In this document: one piece after another, positions 8,631 to 17,110 of the stretch
How the letters are laid out: each line of letters begins with the position of its first letter
Numbering within the stretch: the stretch's first letter is position 1
DNA from: JBFXDW01 sp050180745
GTDB taxonomy: Bacteria; Pseudomonadota; Alphaproteobacteria; UBA9219
Length of the DNA: 36,065 nt
Reading direction: 5' to 3'
Assembly: GCA_050180745.1 (NCBI GenBank)
Contig: JBFXDW010000003.1
Location: forward strand, 1-36,065
Notes under the pieces: generated by a model
Told to the model about the DNA's origin: nothing
What the model saw: only the letters and a program-made list of their open reading frames with translations
The model's database searches: none
Program-made: the position numbers and the translations under genes

Positions 8631-10052
8631 ATGGAAAACCTTCCCAAATACAAGCTGCTTTCTTCTGAGACAGCAGGAGGAAAACCTAATCTTCTCGACG
8701 GAAAAACAGCGGAGGAAGGCCTGCGACGGATACAGGCACTTCTGGCAGATTGGCTGCGCATGGAGAATGTTGTTGTTTTAACTGCCGCTGGCTGCTCTTT
8801 TGCGTGTGGCGGAAGACTGATGGCTGGACCAAAAGATAATAATCTGGAGTGTGTTGTTCTTAACGCCGTTGAAGCCGCGCAATTGGATGAAAACGCCAAA
8901 GCCGTTATTCAGCACAGAAAATCAACATGGCCAGAAGATGATGCTTATGGCCCCTTTGGATTTGAGGAGTGGCTAAGTTATGTGTTTAACGCGCCAAGTC
9001 TGTCCCAACCTGCATCTTCTCCCATTAAGTCTGTTATTTGGAAAACGATTAAAGACCAGGAGGAAAAGGGTCTAGCTCTCGATGATAAGGATTTAACAAG
9101 TTTGCGTAGCCTTATTGAAAAAGCAATCTATGCAGAATGTTCCTTACAAATTGATCGCACAGAACTTTCATCAGATCACGAACAAAAAACGTCGGGTCAT
9201 ATTCCTTTTTTAGCAAAACTCATCGCACGAGATGCAAACCTTGGCAGGACGCATTTGTTCACCCTTAATTATGACACCCTATTCGAACAAGCGATGGAAG
9301 AGCTTGGGATACAGTATTTTGATGGTTTTTCAGGAAAGGCTTGCTCTCGCTTCGATCCGTCGGTCTATGGCTTGGACATTTATTATCCTGGAGACGTTGC
9401 TGAAGGGCGGGTTCGTCGTTTTGATAAATTCTTGCAGTTCTACAAACTACATGGGTCTCTTCATTGGTCTTTTGATGAAAAAAACATATGTCGCGCAAAA
9501 CACCAAGATTTTGATTTTGTAAAAGACTATAAAGAACAGACCAATGAGAAAAAGGCGGAACGGCTTATATCGAAAGAATTTGGAGCTATTACCTCTTATG
9601 GGATACTCCCAACCTCACAGAAGTTTTCGCAAACGCTCGAAATGCCGTATGCTCATCTATTTCGCTTATTTCACGCAAGATTAAACCAACCGCAAACATT
9701 TCTGCTCGTCCTTGGTTATGGTTTTGGAGACGAGCATGTCACGCGAATTATTGAAACAGCCCTCATGAATCCATCTCTCGTAATGCTGGTTGTCGAACCA
9801 AACCCCAACAGCCTTGTCGTTAAAAAGATACTGAATTACCAGAAGCTAGGACAAAGGGCTTTCGTTTTGACATCAAGCGATGAAAGTTGGAAAAAGAACC
9901 CCTACCAATATGCAACCTTTTCTGACTTTGCCCAAAACATTATGCCCGACATTAAATGGCTTGAAGATTTCAAACGCCTTCGTTCTTTTGAAGAGCAAAT
10001 TGGTAATGCGCAGAAAGATGGAGCGCCATCAGCCATGTTAAGCGAGGGATGA
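8631..10052 (+). CDS. SIR2-like NAD-binding defence protein (partner of HerA)
   Basis: A 473-residue protein of the SIR2-like superfamily. The nucleotide-binding motif is AAGCS at residues 52-56 (LTAAGCSFACGG). The conserved NYDTLFE has Asn213 and Asp215. KLHGSLHW contains the likely catalytic His274, and LGYGFGDEHV lies in the C-terminal part. Defence SIR2 proteins hydrolyse NAD+ when phage infection is sensed and so stop cell metabolism. The ATG at 8631 has AAGGAG as ribosome-binding site. The gene follows res after a 68-base gap containing the short hairpin AAGGG-TTAT-CCCTT, so it could be in the same operon or have its own promoter. Its stop overlaps the HerA start by four bases (8631-10052 into 10049), which is the coupling expected of a SIR2-HerA pair. 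Confidence 0.87.
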   Translation: MENLPKYKLLSSETAGGKPNLLDGKTAEEGLRRIQALLADWLRMENVVVLTAAGCSFACGGRLMAGPKDNNLECVVLNAVEAAQLDENAKAVIQHRKSTWPEDDAYGPFGFEEWLSYVFNAPSLSQPASSPIKSVIWKTIKDQEEKGLALDDKDLTSLRSLIEKAIYAECSLQIDRTELSSDHEQKTSGHIPFLAKLIARDANLGRTHLFTLNYDTLFEQAMEELGIQYFDGFSGKACSRFDPSVYGLDIYYPGDVAEGRVRRFDKFLQFYKLHGSLHWSFDEKNICRAKHQDFDFVKDYKEQTNEKKAERLISKEFGAITSYGILPTSQKFSQTLEMPYAHLFRLFHARLNQPQTFLLVLGYGFGDEHVTRIIETALMNPSLVMLVVEPNPNSLVVKKILNYQKLGQRAFVLTSSDESWKKNPYQYATFSDFAQNIMPDIKWLEDFKRLRSFEEQIGNAQKDGAPSAMLSEG

Positions 10053-12196
10053 TGGAACAAACCCGTGTCATAGGCCATGTTGTTGCTATATATGGTTTCA
10101 GATTAAAAGTAGAGCTTTCCCCTGATGCAAAGTCTTCGTCAAGGGCAACCCCAGATGGGGTTCAACGCGCTGTTGCTATAAACTCCTTTTTAACATTTGA
10201 TCTTGGTGCGGGAACTTATGCGATAGGAATGTTAAGTGACTTGGAAGCGCGTGAAAGCTACGACCCAACACAAGACAAAGAATTATCGTTAGAACTGACA
10301 AAACCGCGACGCATTGCTTCCGTTCAACTTTTAGGAACAGTTAAGCAAGATGGAAAAAGGGAATGGAAATTTGATACTGGCATTACGGTGCTGCCAACAC
10401 TTGATACGCCTGCAGAGGTTGCCTCTCCAGACATTCTCTCCGGTATTTTTGCCTGCCCCCCAAAACGAAACAGGCCCCATTCCAGCACAACAGACGATTA
10501 TGATTTCCCGCTAGACTTAGGTCATCAAACGGGAAATGAGGACGTTATAATCAAAGCATCTTTTAATGACTTATTCTCTCGCCCTCTTGCTGTTGTAGGG
10601 AACACGGGGTCTGGTAAATCTTATACAGTCGCAAGCTTGTTACGTGGCATTATCGAGCTTGAACGGTTTTCCACGATTTCAGATGCAGAACCACACGTCT
10701 TTATCCTCGACATTAACGGCGAATACGCAAACGCCTTTTTAGATAAAGGCAGATCGTCCTATACACGCGAGCCAAACAAAATATATTTGAATGGAGAGGA
10801 ATTTTGTGTTCCTGCGTGGTTGATGAATGGTGAAGAAGTTTGCGAGTGGTTACAAGCTTCTGAAGCTACACAAGAGCCAGTATTGAAAGACTGGTGGGCG
10901 ATTGCAAAATCAAAACAGATGGGTATCGGATCATATGATCCATTACAAATTGCTATTCAGAAAATAGACGGGGCAATTGGTTGGTTGGACAAAAATAGCC
11001 CCAAGAGTGCTTTCAAGCTCGCGCTAGATCATGCCAAACAATATGCGCCTGACGAAGACTGGGACAGTCTCACGGCCCTTCCAAAGTGGTCAGATGATAC
11101 TTCAACAAAAAAGGATGACTGGGCAAAAATCACCAATGACAAGGAAGTTCGCGATTCTCTCGGAAAATTTCGTGGGAATCTGTTGGAAAAAATATCTATA
11201 AGACAACAGGATGGCATTAACTTTGCGAGAACCGCCGATTCTCCTCGGTTTGTTGCCTTAAATGATTTTCGTGACCCAAATCTTGTCGATAGATCAACAG
11301 ACATAGATGGAAGTAAAAAAATAGATCAGTATCTTCTAACATTAAAACTTCGTCTTCGCACAAGGCTTGATGATCGACGCTGGCAGTCATTCTTTAGCTA
11401 TGAACAGCAAAACGTTCACACGTTTGAAAATTGGATAGAGAAAATGGGGATCGGCCAGAAGAACGGCTGGCGAATCTCTATTTTGGATCTTTCAATGCTA
11501 GCCTCCGAAGTTTTACCCTTCGTCTGCGCTTTGATTGGTAGGCTCCTTTTGGAGACGAGGGAAATGTTGCGGCCAGATGTTCGTAGCAAATATCCCTGGG
11601 TGCTCGTTTTAGAAGAGGCCCACAATTACGCAAGGCCATCGGCACTTGCAGAAGACCGTGGGCAAACCCTTTCCCGTAGAGCTTTTGAGCGCATCGCTAA
11701 AGAGGGACGCAAGTTTGGTCTCTCTCTCATTGTCGCTAGCCAACGCCCAAGTGAGATTAGTCCGACGATTGTAAGTCAATGTGCAAACTTTTTTGCCCAT
11801 CGGTTGCAAAATCCAGATGATATAGAACATTTCCGCCGCATTATCCCGAAACAGGCACAAAGGCTGCTCGATCAAATAACAGTTTTAGCGGCAGGCGAAT
11901 CCATTGTCTTCGGAAGTGCTGTGCATATTCCAACACGTGTTCAGATTAGGATTCCATCCCAAGAACCGTGGAGCGCAACAGCAGCGCCATATGTTGATTG
12001 GGCAAAGACAGACCAGTTCCCAATAAAAGACGTTATTACAGACTGGGGGCTTGTGGAGGAAAAAGTCGTTGAGAAAGATTTTTCTGCGGGAGATAGTCAG
12101 CTAGAAGAAGAAACCACTACGGCTCCTGCTGCACAAGGAAGCAGCTATCCCTCACAAAATGGTTCCAATGATCTTGATGACGAGATACCGTTCTAA
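10049..12196 (+). CDS. herA: HerA-type ATPase of a SIR2-HerA defence pair
   Basis: A 715-residue HerA/FtsK-like hexameric ATPase. The N-terminus resembles a HAS-barrel (VIGHVVAIYGFRLKVEL). Walker A is GNTGSGKS at residues 184-191 and Walker B is VLVLEEAHN (E522, E523). A sensor/arginine-finger region (ASQRPSEISPTIVSQCANFFAHRL) follows. HerA forms a large complex with SIR2 and controls its NADase activity; in known SIR2-HerA (Nezha-type) systems both are needed for phage defence. Translation is coupled to the SIR2 gene by a four-base overlap. The last 55 residues are a low-complexity linker rich in E, T and S that ends in DLDDEIPF, very like the C-terminal tip of SSB. It ends nine bases before a convergent prophage-side gene. 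Confidence 0.9.
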   Translation: MMEQTRVIGHVVAIYGFRLKVELSPDAKSSSRATPDGVQRAVAINSFLTFDLGAGTYAIGMLSDLEARESYDPTQDKELSLELTKPRRIASVQLLGTVKQDGKREWKFDTGITVLPTLDTPAEVASPDILSGIFACPPKRNRPHSSTTDDYDFPLDLGHQTGNEDVIIKASFNDLFSRPLAVVGNTGSGKSYTVASLLRGIIELERFSTISDAEPHVFILDINGEYANAFLDKGRSSYTREPNKIYLNGEEFCVPAWLMNGEEVCEWLQASEATQEPVLKDWWAIAKSKQMGIGSYDPLQIAIQKIDGAIGWLDKNSPKSAFKLALDHAKQYAPDEDWDSLTALPKWSDDTSTKKDDWAKITNDKEVRDSLGKFRGNLLEKISIRQQDGINFARTADSPRFVALNDFRDPNLVDRSTDIDGSKKIDQYLLTLKLRLRTRLDDRRWQSFFSYEQQNVHTFENWIEKMGIGQKNGWRISILDLSMLASEVLPFVCALIGRLLLETREMLRPDVRSKYPWVLVLEEAHNYARPSALAEDRGQTLSRRAFERIAKEGRKFGLSLIVASQRPSEISPTIVSQCANFFAHRLQNPDDIEHFRRIIPKQAQRLLDQITVLAAGESIVFGSAVHIPTRVQIRIPSQEPWSATAAPYVDWAKTDQFPIKDVITDWGLVEEKVVEKDFSAGDSQLEEETTTAPAAQGSSYPSQNGSNDLDDEIPF

Positions 12197-12205
12197 GGTA
12201 TAAAG

Positions 12206-12550
12206 TTAATCCATAAAAAACGTGCCCGTTGTAAATCCATCAGGAAGTTTTTGTGTCCGTATTTCTTTTCCATCCCATGTATGAACGGTTTGTCCTGTGG
12301 GATCATTAGGAAGAGTTTCGTTGCGGAAAATCCAGGCGCTTCCTTCTTCACTTGGGTCAACCCAAGTGGATGATATGAGCCTTGCGTTCTCCGGCATATC
12401 GGGAGAAAGGTCGGCCCTGTTTCGTGCCCGAAGCCTATTAAGCGCGTTTTCAGGCTTTTCTGCCTCAACATCAAATTCAAAAAATTGAATGCGTGCAGCC
12501 ATGATTTTGTTGGTTGATCGCTTACCGCGTGTTGTTTGTTCGCTTTGCAT
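12206..12550 (-). CDS. Hypothetical protein (114 aa) at the prophage/defence border
   Basis: A 114-residue soluble protein starting at the ATG at 12550, preceded by AAAGGA eight bases upstream; an internal Met at residue 17 (MAARIQFFEF) is an alternative. It has an acidic, Pro-rich body (SPDMPENARLISSTW) and ends GTFFMD. I recognise no family. It is the last gene read in the right-to-left direction, beyond the lysis genes, and is convergent with herA. It may be prophage-edge cargo or a chromosomal gene; no attachment site was found to decide this. Confidence 0.55.
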   Translation of the reverse strand: MQSEQTTRGKRSTNKIMAARIQFFEFDVEAEKPENALNRLRARNRADLSPDMPENARLISSTWVDPSEEGSAWIFRNETLPNDPTGQTVHTWDGKEIRTQKLPDGFTTGTFFMD

Positions 12551-12621
12551 GAAAGATTCCTTTGTTCGTGTTTCCGTGAAAATCTATCGCGGAATAAAAA
12601 AGAATCCCAGACGAAAAAACG

Positions 12622-12969
12622 TCACTTGTTATAATTCCCATTCTCTGGCCCCTTCGAGAGGGAAGGATTATCTTCTGTTGGCGTTTCAATATCCGGTACT
12701 TTGTCGAGAAGTTCCTCGGCGCTGCCCTCGATCTTTTGAAGGAACGGAAAGCGTTTGACGAGGACACGGAAGAGCGCGGTCACGCTTACGGCAACCAGCA
12801 ACGCCAGACCGCCGAGGAAGGTTTCATACGCAAGCGGGTCAAGGCCATGGTGAACGTTTAAGCTGTGTCCTGCAAAATACACCGTCGCGCCAGCGATAAG
12901 GCCAAGCGCGTTGCTTTTTCCCTTATGGCGGAACTTCGTGAACCACACGATTTTGCTCAACATGCCCAT
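12622..12969 (-). CDS. Putative holin-like membrane protein
   Basis: A roughly 115-residue protein with two hydrophobic segments, ALGLIAGATVYFAGHSL and FLGGLALLVAVSVTALF, and a charged, Pro-rich C-terminus. This topology, next to a lysozyme gene, is what a class II/III holin looks like. Holins make holes in the inner membrane so that the endolysin, which here lacks a signal peptide, can reach the wall. The start at 12969 (MGMLSKIV) is preferred because AAAGG lies nine bases upstream; ATG 12978 and TTG 12996 are in-frame alternatives. It is the last gene of the lysis cassette and is separated from the gene upstream by a strong inverted repeat. No family match can be claimed. Confidence 0.55.
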   Translation of the reverse strand: MGMLSKIVWFTKFRHKGKSNALGLIAGATVYFAGHSLNVHHGLDPLAYETFLGGLALLVAVSVTALFRVLVKRFPFLQKIEGSAEELLDKVPDIETPTEDNPSLSKGPENGNYNK

Positions 12970-12994
12970 CTTGTCCATCCTTTCTTGCAGACGC

Positions 12995-13030
12995 AAAAGG
13001 AGCGCAGAGGTTTCCCCGTGCGCTCCTTTT
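12995..13030. terminator. Inverted repeat, likely bidirectional terminator
   Basis: AAAAGGAGCGCA (12995-13006) and TGCGCTCCTTTT (13019-13030) are perfectly complementary 12-base arms around a 12-base loop. The stem ends in a T-run in both directions. It lies just after the stop of the 131-residue lysis-region gene on the minus strand and before the holin-like gene, so it may attenuate late transcription there. Confidence 0.6.
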
Positions 13031-13043
13031 GGCTCGTTGTGGG

Positions 13044-13439
13044 TTAGGCTTCTTCCGTGGAGGCCGTAGCCGTGTCTTTGGCGGTGCTTTCGGCTTCTTC
13101 TGCAAAGGATGTGCCTTTAAGAAGAGCGTCGGCCTTTGCTATATATTCAGCATAAATGGCCTCGCGCTTTTCGTCGGTCATGATGCCTGCATTGTGCAAA
13201 AGCGTCGTGACCTGGCCCAAGAGATCGTTGAACGTCTCGAAGGCTTTTTGAACCGCTTCTTCCGCCGTCGTAAGGCCGGACTCGACCAGCGCAGTCAGGC
13301 TTTCAAGAGCCGTTCCGAGTTCTTCCAGTTTTACGGTCACTTCCGCCGCGATTGTTTTCCCGCTTTTGATCGCTGTTGTGACGGAAGAGATGATCGACGC
13401 GACCGACGTGGCCGCGCTTGCGATAGTGGCTAAACTCAT
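13044..13439 (-). CDS. Hypothetical helical phage protein (131 aa)
   Basis: A 131-residue Ala/Thr/Glu-rich protein with a short apolar start (MSLATIASAATSVASIISSV), a predicted alpha-helical body (KLEELGTALESLTALVESGL) and an acidic, Ser/Thr-rich end. It starts at the last base of the upstream lipoprotein's stop codon (TAATG-type overlap), so it is translated in the same late message. It lies between the spanin-like lipoprotein and the holin-like gene. I recognise no family. The N-terminal stretch is too weak to call a membrane segment with confidence. Confidence 0.65.
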   Translation of the reverse strand: MSLATIASAATSVASIISSVTTAIKSGKTIAAEVTVKLEELGTALESLTALVESGLTTAEEAVQKAFETFNDLLGQVTTLLHNAGIMTDEKREAIYAEYIAKADALLKGTSFAEEAESTAKDTATASTEEA

Positions 13440-13783
13440 TATTCGTTTCCTTTCAGTTGGGTTTCGCAGTTGTCGGCGGCTTCGGCCAAGGCATCGAAAG
13501 CCACGTCCTCTTCGTCCGTGATTGTGTCGGTCACGGTGTCCGCATCGACGGCGGTTTTTAGCGCCGTGATCTTGGTTTTGTGGGCGTAAATGGCTGGCGC
13601 ATAGTCGGCCTTAAAGTTTTCTTTGCCTTTGCACTTTTCGATTGCATCCTGATATTCCCGCCCGCGAGACAGGTGAGAATTAAGCTGTTGCTCGGCTAAT
13701 AGCCCGCTACAGGCCGAAAGCCCCAGAAGCGCAAGGCCGAGACAAACGACCTGTGCGCCTTGTTTGAGTTGCGTCATATTCAT
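13439..13783 (-). CDS. Phage lipoprotein, possible outer-membrane spanin
   Basis: A 114-residue protein with a clear lipoprotein signal: MNMTQLKQGAQ, then VVCLGLALLGL, then the lipobox LSAC. After the acylated Cys there is a helical, charged body with two further Cys residues (EKCKGKENF and DNCETQL). The ATG at 13783 is chosen because AAAGGAG lies nine bases upstream; upstream in-frame codons would overlap the lysozyme gene out of phase. The start overlaps the lysozyme stop by four bases. A lipoprotein directly downstream of a phage endolysin is often the outer-membrane spanin (Rz1-like), which disrupts the outer membrane at the end of infection. No cognate inner spanin was recognised, so this is an inference from context. 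Confidence 0.6.
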   Translation of the reverse strand: MNMTQLKQGAQVVCLGLALLGLSACSGLLAEQQLNSHLSRGREYQDAIEKCKGKENFKADYAPAIYAHKTKITALKTAVDADTVTDTITDEEDVAFDALAEAADNCETQLKGNE

Positions 13784-14244
13784 GTTGTTCTTTCTCCTTT
13801 CAGTTGGATTGTGCTGCTTTTTTTCCAAAGAGCCGCTTCCGCCGCACGGCGGCGGGATAGGCCGTCCAGAACCTTTCCTTTCGATTTGTTCCAACGGGCA
13901 AGCTGCGCCGGAACATGGTCGTAAAGGCCTTGATTGAGTTTTCTCAAAAGGGTTGATCGCTTGAAGTTGCCCGCGCCCACGTTGAAAACGAACGAGACCA
14001 GCGCGGCGAATTGTCTTCGGCTTAACGGCACGTCAACGCATTGTTCAATAGGCAGCGCGGCCCTGGTTAGGTCGTCCATAAGGAGGGCTTCGGCCTGTTC
14101 TTTGGTTATGGCTTGGCCCTGCACAACGCCTTGCGTGTGGCCGTAGCCGATTGTCCATTTACCTGCCGGACACAGATAGGCGGACAAGCGCAAACCCTCG
14201 AATATCTTGACGAGATCAAGCGCCTCTTGAGGGATTTCAGGCAT
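13780..14244 (-). CDS. Phage lysozyme (endolysin), glycoside hydrolase family 24
   Basis: A 154-residue muramidase that cleaves the glycan strands of peptidoglycan. The family-24 core is plain: FEGLRLSAYLCPAGKWTIGY followed by GHT. The catalytic Glu16, eight residues, Cys25, five residues, Thr31 gives the E-8-(D/C)-5-T triad of P22/R21-type lysozymes, here with Cys in the middle position. RRQFAALVSFVFNVGAGNF is the conserved second half. There is no signal peptide or signal-anchor, so export needs a holin. It is the first gene of the lysis cassette and overlaps the lipoprotein gene by four bases. Confidence 0.93.
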   Translation of the reverse strand: MPEIPQEALDLVKIFEGLRLSAYLCPAGKWTIGYGHTQGVVQGQAITKEQAEALLMDDLTRAALPIEQCVDVPLSRRQFAALVSFVFNVGAGNFKRSTLLRKLNQGLYDHVPAQLARWNKSKGKVLDGLSRRRAAEAALWKKSSTIQLKGERTT

Positions 14245-14246
14245 GA

Positions 14247-14546
14247 CTAGCTATGCGCCGTCCACCAGCGCAGCAGATTGTTGGCAATGAACCCTGCCAC
14301 GGCACCCAGCGATAGGATCACGGCAAAGCCGCCTTTCCAGCGGTTGGCTAGGCGGTCGAGCTGGTCGAGGCGGGTGTCAACGCTATCGACCTTGGTTTTT
14401 AGGTCTGTGACGGCGGAGAGAAGGCTTGCGACTTGCGCTTCCAACCGTCCGATAGAACGGAAGAACTCGATTTGCTCGTTGGGGCTCATGGCAATAGGCT
14501 CCTGATCCAGCCCGTTGGGAAGGCTTTCTGTGTGTATTTGAGGCAT
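14247..14546 (-). CDS. Coiled-coil protein with C-terminal membrane anchor (XhlA-like)
   Basis: A 99-residue protein. Residues about 28-65 form a heptad-like helix (SIGRLEAQVASLLSAVTDL and on), followed by a hydrophobic segment (FAVILSLGAVAGFIANNLL) and a short basic tail. This layout matches the XhlA/haemolysin-like or DUF1515-like small proteins next to phage lysis genes, which assist host lysis. An internal ATG at 14489 (MSPNEQIEFF) has a better ribosome-binding site (GGAG, nine bases upstream) than the first ATG at 14546. It may be the real start. It stops two bases before the lysozyme ATG. Confidence 0.65.
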   Translation of the reverse strand: MPQIHTESLPNGLDQEPIAMSPNEQIEFFRSIGRLEAQVASLLSAVTDLKTKVDSVDTRLDQLDRLANRWKGGFAVILSLGAVAGFIANNLLRWWTAHS

Positions 14547-14549
14547 GGA

Positions 14550-14759
14550 TTATCCGGCGATGATGATCACGATGGGCTGTGCGGTTGTCGCGCAGGAAGC
14601 TGCTGCGTTTGAGCGAATGATTTCAACGGTGAGTTGGCTTGATCGCGCCTGAGGCGTTGCAGGGCGAGATATGATCTCTGTTGCGCAGGCACTCACGCGC
14701 CCGTGACCATTGAGCGGTTTGCGTACGATTTCTGCGGTGGTTTGAGAGACGAGAAGCAT
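14550..14759 (-). CDS. Hypothetical phage protein (69 aa)
   Basis: A 69-residue protein with alternating apolar positions (QTTAEIVRKP, SQLTVEIIRSN, QPIVIIIAG), suggesting short beta strands. Its ATG overlaps the stop of the upstream LamG-like structural gene by one base, and it ends just before the coiled-coil gene. Tight coupling on both sides supports expression. It may be a small virion or fibre accessory protein. I recognise no family. Confidence 0.55.
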   Translation of the reverse strand: MLLVSQTTAEIVRKPLNGHGRVSACATEIISRPATPQARSSQLTVEIIRSNAAASCATTAQPIVIIIAG

Positions 14760-15775
14760 CAGGCTTGGACCTTGTAGCCGAACTCGGCGGCGTTAATGTC
14801 AGTTTCAGTCCATGATGTTGCAGCAGAAGGGTTCTGCTCCCAAATGTGCCTGTAAATGAGATAGGAGTCGGAGAGGCTGATGTTGCTTCCCTCATGAATC
14901 GTGCCGTCATTCAGAGCTATCGCTCTTAAAATCCGTGGTCCGGCATCGTCCTTACGGGCCATCAAGTTGATTTGTGCGCCGTGGATCACGTTGCCATTTG
15001 TGCCAAGGTCGTCAAAGGAGAAGGTATCAACGTCTCCGACCACGTCGCTTGTGTTGTAGCTTGTGTCCGCGTCCGCTGGGGTTTCATCCACATTCTCCCA
15101 GTTGGCGGTCGAGCCGACGGGTGTGAAGGCGGCATTGCTGCCCTGACCATCCGGATAAAGCGTGTCTATGCGGCAGTCACCCAAATAATCGTTGTTCGTG
15201 TTCCCTGTGCCATCACATATGTAAAGATCATGGAATCCCGTACCAACCCATGAGGCACAGCCAAAGCGAATGGTTCTGGCCGTTGCAAGGCTGGAAGAAT
15301 ATTTGGTGTCACCCGTATAGGTGGCCCAGACCTGTTCGTTAACTCTGACCTCAAAAGTGCCGTTCGTGTCGGCTATTACGGCCTTAACTTCAATGTAGTT
15401 CCATACGCCTGCTTGAAGTGTTTGGGCGGCTGTCGTGAGCAGGACGGATCCGTCACCGCGATAGAGCTGGATCACGCCATTGGTGAGGCACAGGGTGAGT
15501 TGCACGCTGGAGGTCGCGTCAACAAACTGAACCGTTTTGGCGGTGTTCGTGGAGTTAATTTCTGGACAGAAGGCGAAGCCAACAATCCATGTCGTTTGAT
15601 CATCAAGCGAGATCGCAAAACGATCCCCACCGCTGTTGTACAGCTTGACGGCAACCGATCCAGCGCGCCTGCCGACCATGGTGCTGATTGAGGCGTTGCT
15701 GACAGTTGTATATTTTAGGGGCATTTGAGCTGGTATGGCATAATGGTCAAACCCGTCGATAAAACGTAGAGCCAT
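14759..15775 (-). CDS. Phage structural protein with lectin/LamG-like fold
   Basis: A 338-residue beta-rich protein that starts MALRFIDGFDHYAIPAQMP, a beginning typical of alphaproteobacterial phage structural proteins. Residues about 20-200 resemble a concanavalin A-like jelly roll (TWIVGFAFCPEI, QLTLCLTNGVIQLYRGDGS, WNYIEVKAVIADTNGTFEVR). The C-terminal part has repeated Asp-rich strand motifs and a disulphide-free body. It lies downstream of the DUF2793 fibre-like gene and upstream of lysis. Such proteins are usually on the virion surface and may bind host glycans. It could be a minor tail fibre or a decoration protein; the sequence does not decide. Confidence 0.7.
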   Translation of the reverse strand: MALRFIDGFDHYAIPAQMPLKYTTVSNASISTMVGRRAGSVAVKLYNSGGDRFAISLDDQTTWIVGFAFCPEINSTNTAKTVQFVDATSSVQLTLCLTNGVIQLYRGDGSVLLTTAAQTLQAGVWNYIEVKAVIADTNGTFEVRVNEQVWATYTGDTKYSSSLATARTIRFGCASWVGTGFHDLYICDGTGNTNNDYLGDCRIDTLYPDGQGSNAAFTPVGSTANWENVDETPADADTSYNTSDVVGDVDTFSFDDLGTNGNVIHGAQINLMARKDDAGPRILRAIALNDGTIHEGSNISLSDSYLIYRHIWEQNPSAATSWTETDINAAEFGYKVQA

Positions 15776-15789
15776 AGAGGGAGTCTCCT

Positions 15790-16512
15790 TCAGATGCGTA
15801 GGCCCGCCAAAGCGAAGCCAATGTCAGATAAGGTGTCATCCTGTGTCGTGGGAGCTATAAGGGTCAGGATGTCGCCTGTGGCAAAGTCTGTTGTCGTGGG
15901 GCAGTTGAATGTTGCGGCTGTACTGGAAGCGGCAAAGCGCAGCGTGGCGAACTCAGCCCCGTTCTTGCAGATCGAGAAAGAAACCGAGGCAGTCGCGGCA
16001 ACCGCTGCAACCCCCATGCTTAAGGGCATATTCGCAAGAAAGCGCACGGATCGGGGTAAAGGAAAGCGCAGGATAATGGCCCCTTCAACGGGCTTGCCCA
16101 GCAAAGAGCCGCCAATATCATACGGAGCCGTGCCAGCTTCGGCAGCGATGGTGAAGTTGCTCCCATCGCAATAAAGGAGCTTGCTTTCGCCGCTCCCGAA
16201 TGAAAGAGCCGTGCCGGATGGTGTCTTGACCGAGAGGGCATAGCCTCCACTCGTCGCATTAAGGACAAAGAGCAGTTTGGGATATGCCGGAACGGTGATT
16301 GTCCGCGCCGCCGTCAGGACTCCGGTAAACTTAAGGGCCATGCTGCCTAGCATCTGAGCATCACTCAGCGTCAAATCGGTATCAGAAAGCGTGATTTCCG
16401 TAAGTTGACATAAGGCTTTGTCCAGCGCGTCAAAGGCCGTGTTAGCTGTGACTTCCTTTTGCGCTTGGGAAGAGACGATATGCGCTATCTCAAGATTGGG
16501 GGTTGTTGTCAT
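15790..16512 (-). CDS. DUF2793-family tail protein
   Basis: A 240-residue protein whose start, AHIVSSQAQKEVTANTAFDALD, is the hallmark of the DUF2793 family found at the tail end of alphaproteobacterial prophages and gene transfer agents. The rest is beta-rich (ALKFTGVLTAARTITVP, FSICKNGAEFATLRFAAS) and resembles a small fibre or a receptor-binding accessory. It is read after the tail hub, with the GNAT gene between them on the other strand. The gap of 105 bases to that divergent gene may hold promoters for both. Confidence 0.8.
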   Translation of the reverse strand: MTTTPNLEIAHIVSSQAQKEVTANTAFDALDKALCQLTEITLSDTDLTLSDAQMLGSMALKFTGVLTAARTITVPAYPKLLFVLNATSGGYALSVKTPSGTALSFGSGESKLLYCDGSNFTIAAEAGTAPYDIGGSLLGKPVEGAIILRFPLPRSVRFLANMPLSMGVAAVAATASVSFSICKNGAEFATLRFAASSTAATFNCPTTTDFATGDILTLIAPTTQDDTLSDIGFALAGLRI

Positions 16513-16617
16513 GTTTCTAACCTTTTGTTCTGGAACGGGTCAGGTAACTGCTTTATGTTCTTTAGGGTTTGTCTTTACCTTAAATCGCTAAAAGGCTCTC
16601 AAGGAGGAGATCGCTCT

Positions 16618-17106
16618 ATGACGTTTGAAATAACACCTGCATCACCCAATGACCTCGACGAAGCCCTTTCGTTTATTCAAGAAATTATAGGCGCGGGTGA
16701 AACCTACGCTTTATCAGGAGACATGGTGCGACAGGACATCCATGATTATTTTTTTCACAAAGGGCACAAGGTGTTTAAAGCTACTTTAGATGGCGAAATT
16801 GTTGGCATTTGTTATCTCCGTGCAAATCAAAGTGGCGGCGGGAGCCATGTTGCTAATGCCGGATTCATGGTCTCTTCTCTTGTGCGCCGAAAAGGCATAG
16901 CGCGACGAATGGCAAGGCATATTCTTGATGTAGCCAAGGAATCAGGGTTCATGGCCATGCAGTTCAATTTTGTTGTAAGCACAAACATGGCGGCGGTCAC
17001 TTTGTGGAAGGATTTGGGCTTTGATATTGTTGGAACGCTTCCCAAGGCGTTTAATCATCCTGCGCAAGGAAAAGTTGACGCTTTAGTCATGTATAAATTT
17101 CTCTGA
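16618..17106 (+). CDS. GNAT-family N-acetyltransferase (prophage cargo)
   Basis: A 162-residue acetyltransferase of the GNAT fold, which moves an acetyl group from acetyl-CoA to an amine on a protein or small molecule. The acetyl-CoA-binding signature is RRKGIARR (residues 90-97) after the beta4 strand ANAGFMVSSLV. The later motif STNMAAVTLWKDLGFDIVG (about 121-139) is the family's C-terminal region. The start at 16618 has AAGGAGGAG as ribosome-binding site. It runs against the late operon and ends four bases before the stop of the tail hub gene. It is therefore cargo rather than a structural gene. The substrate is unknown; modification of a host or competing phage protein is conceivable. Confidence 0.87.
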   Translation: MTFEITPASPNDLDEALSFIQEIIGAGETYALSGDMVRQDIHDYFFHKGHKVFKATLDGEIVGICYLRANQSGGGSHVANAGFMVSSLVRRKGIARRMARHILDVAKESGFMAMQFNFVVSTNMAAVTLWKDLGFDIVGTLPKAFNHPAQGKVDALVMYKFL

Positions 17107-17110
17107 AGGC

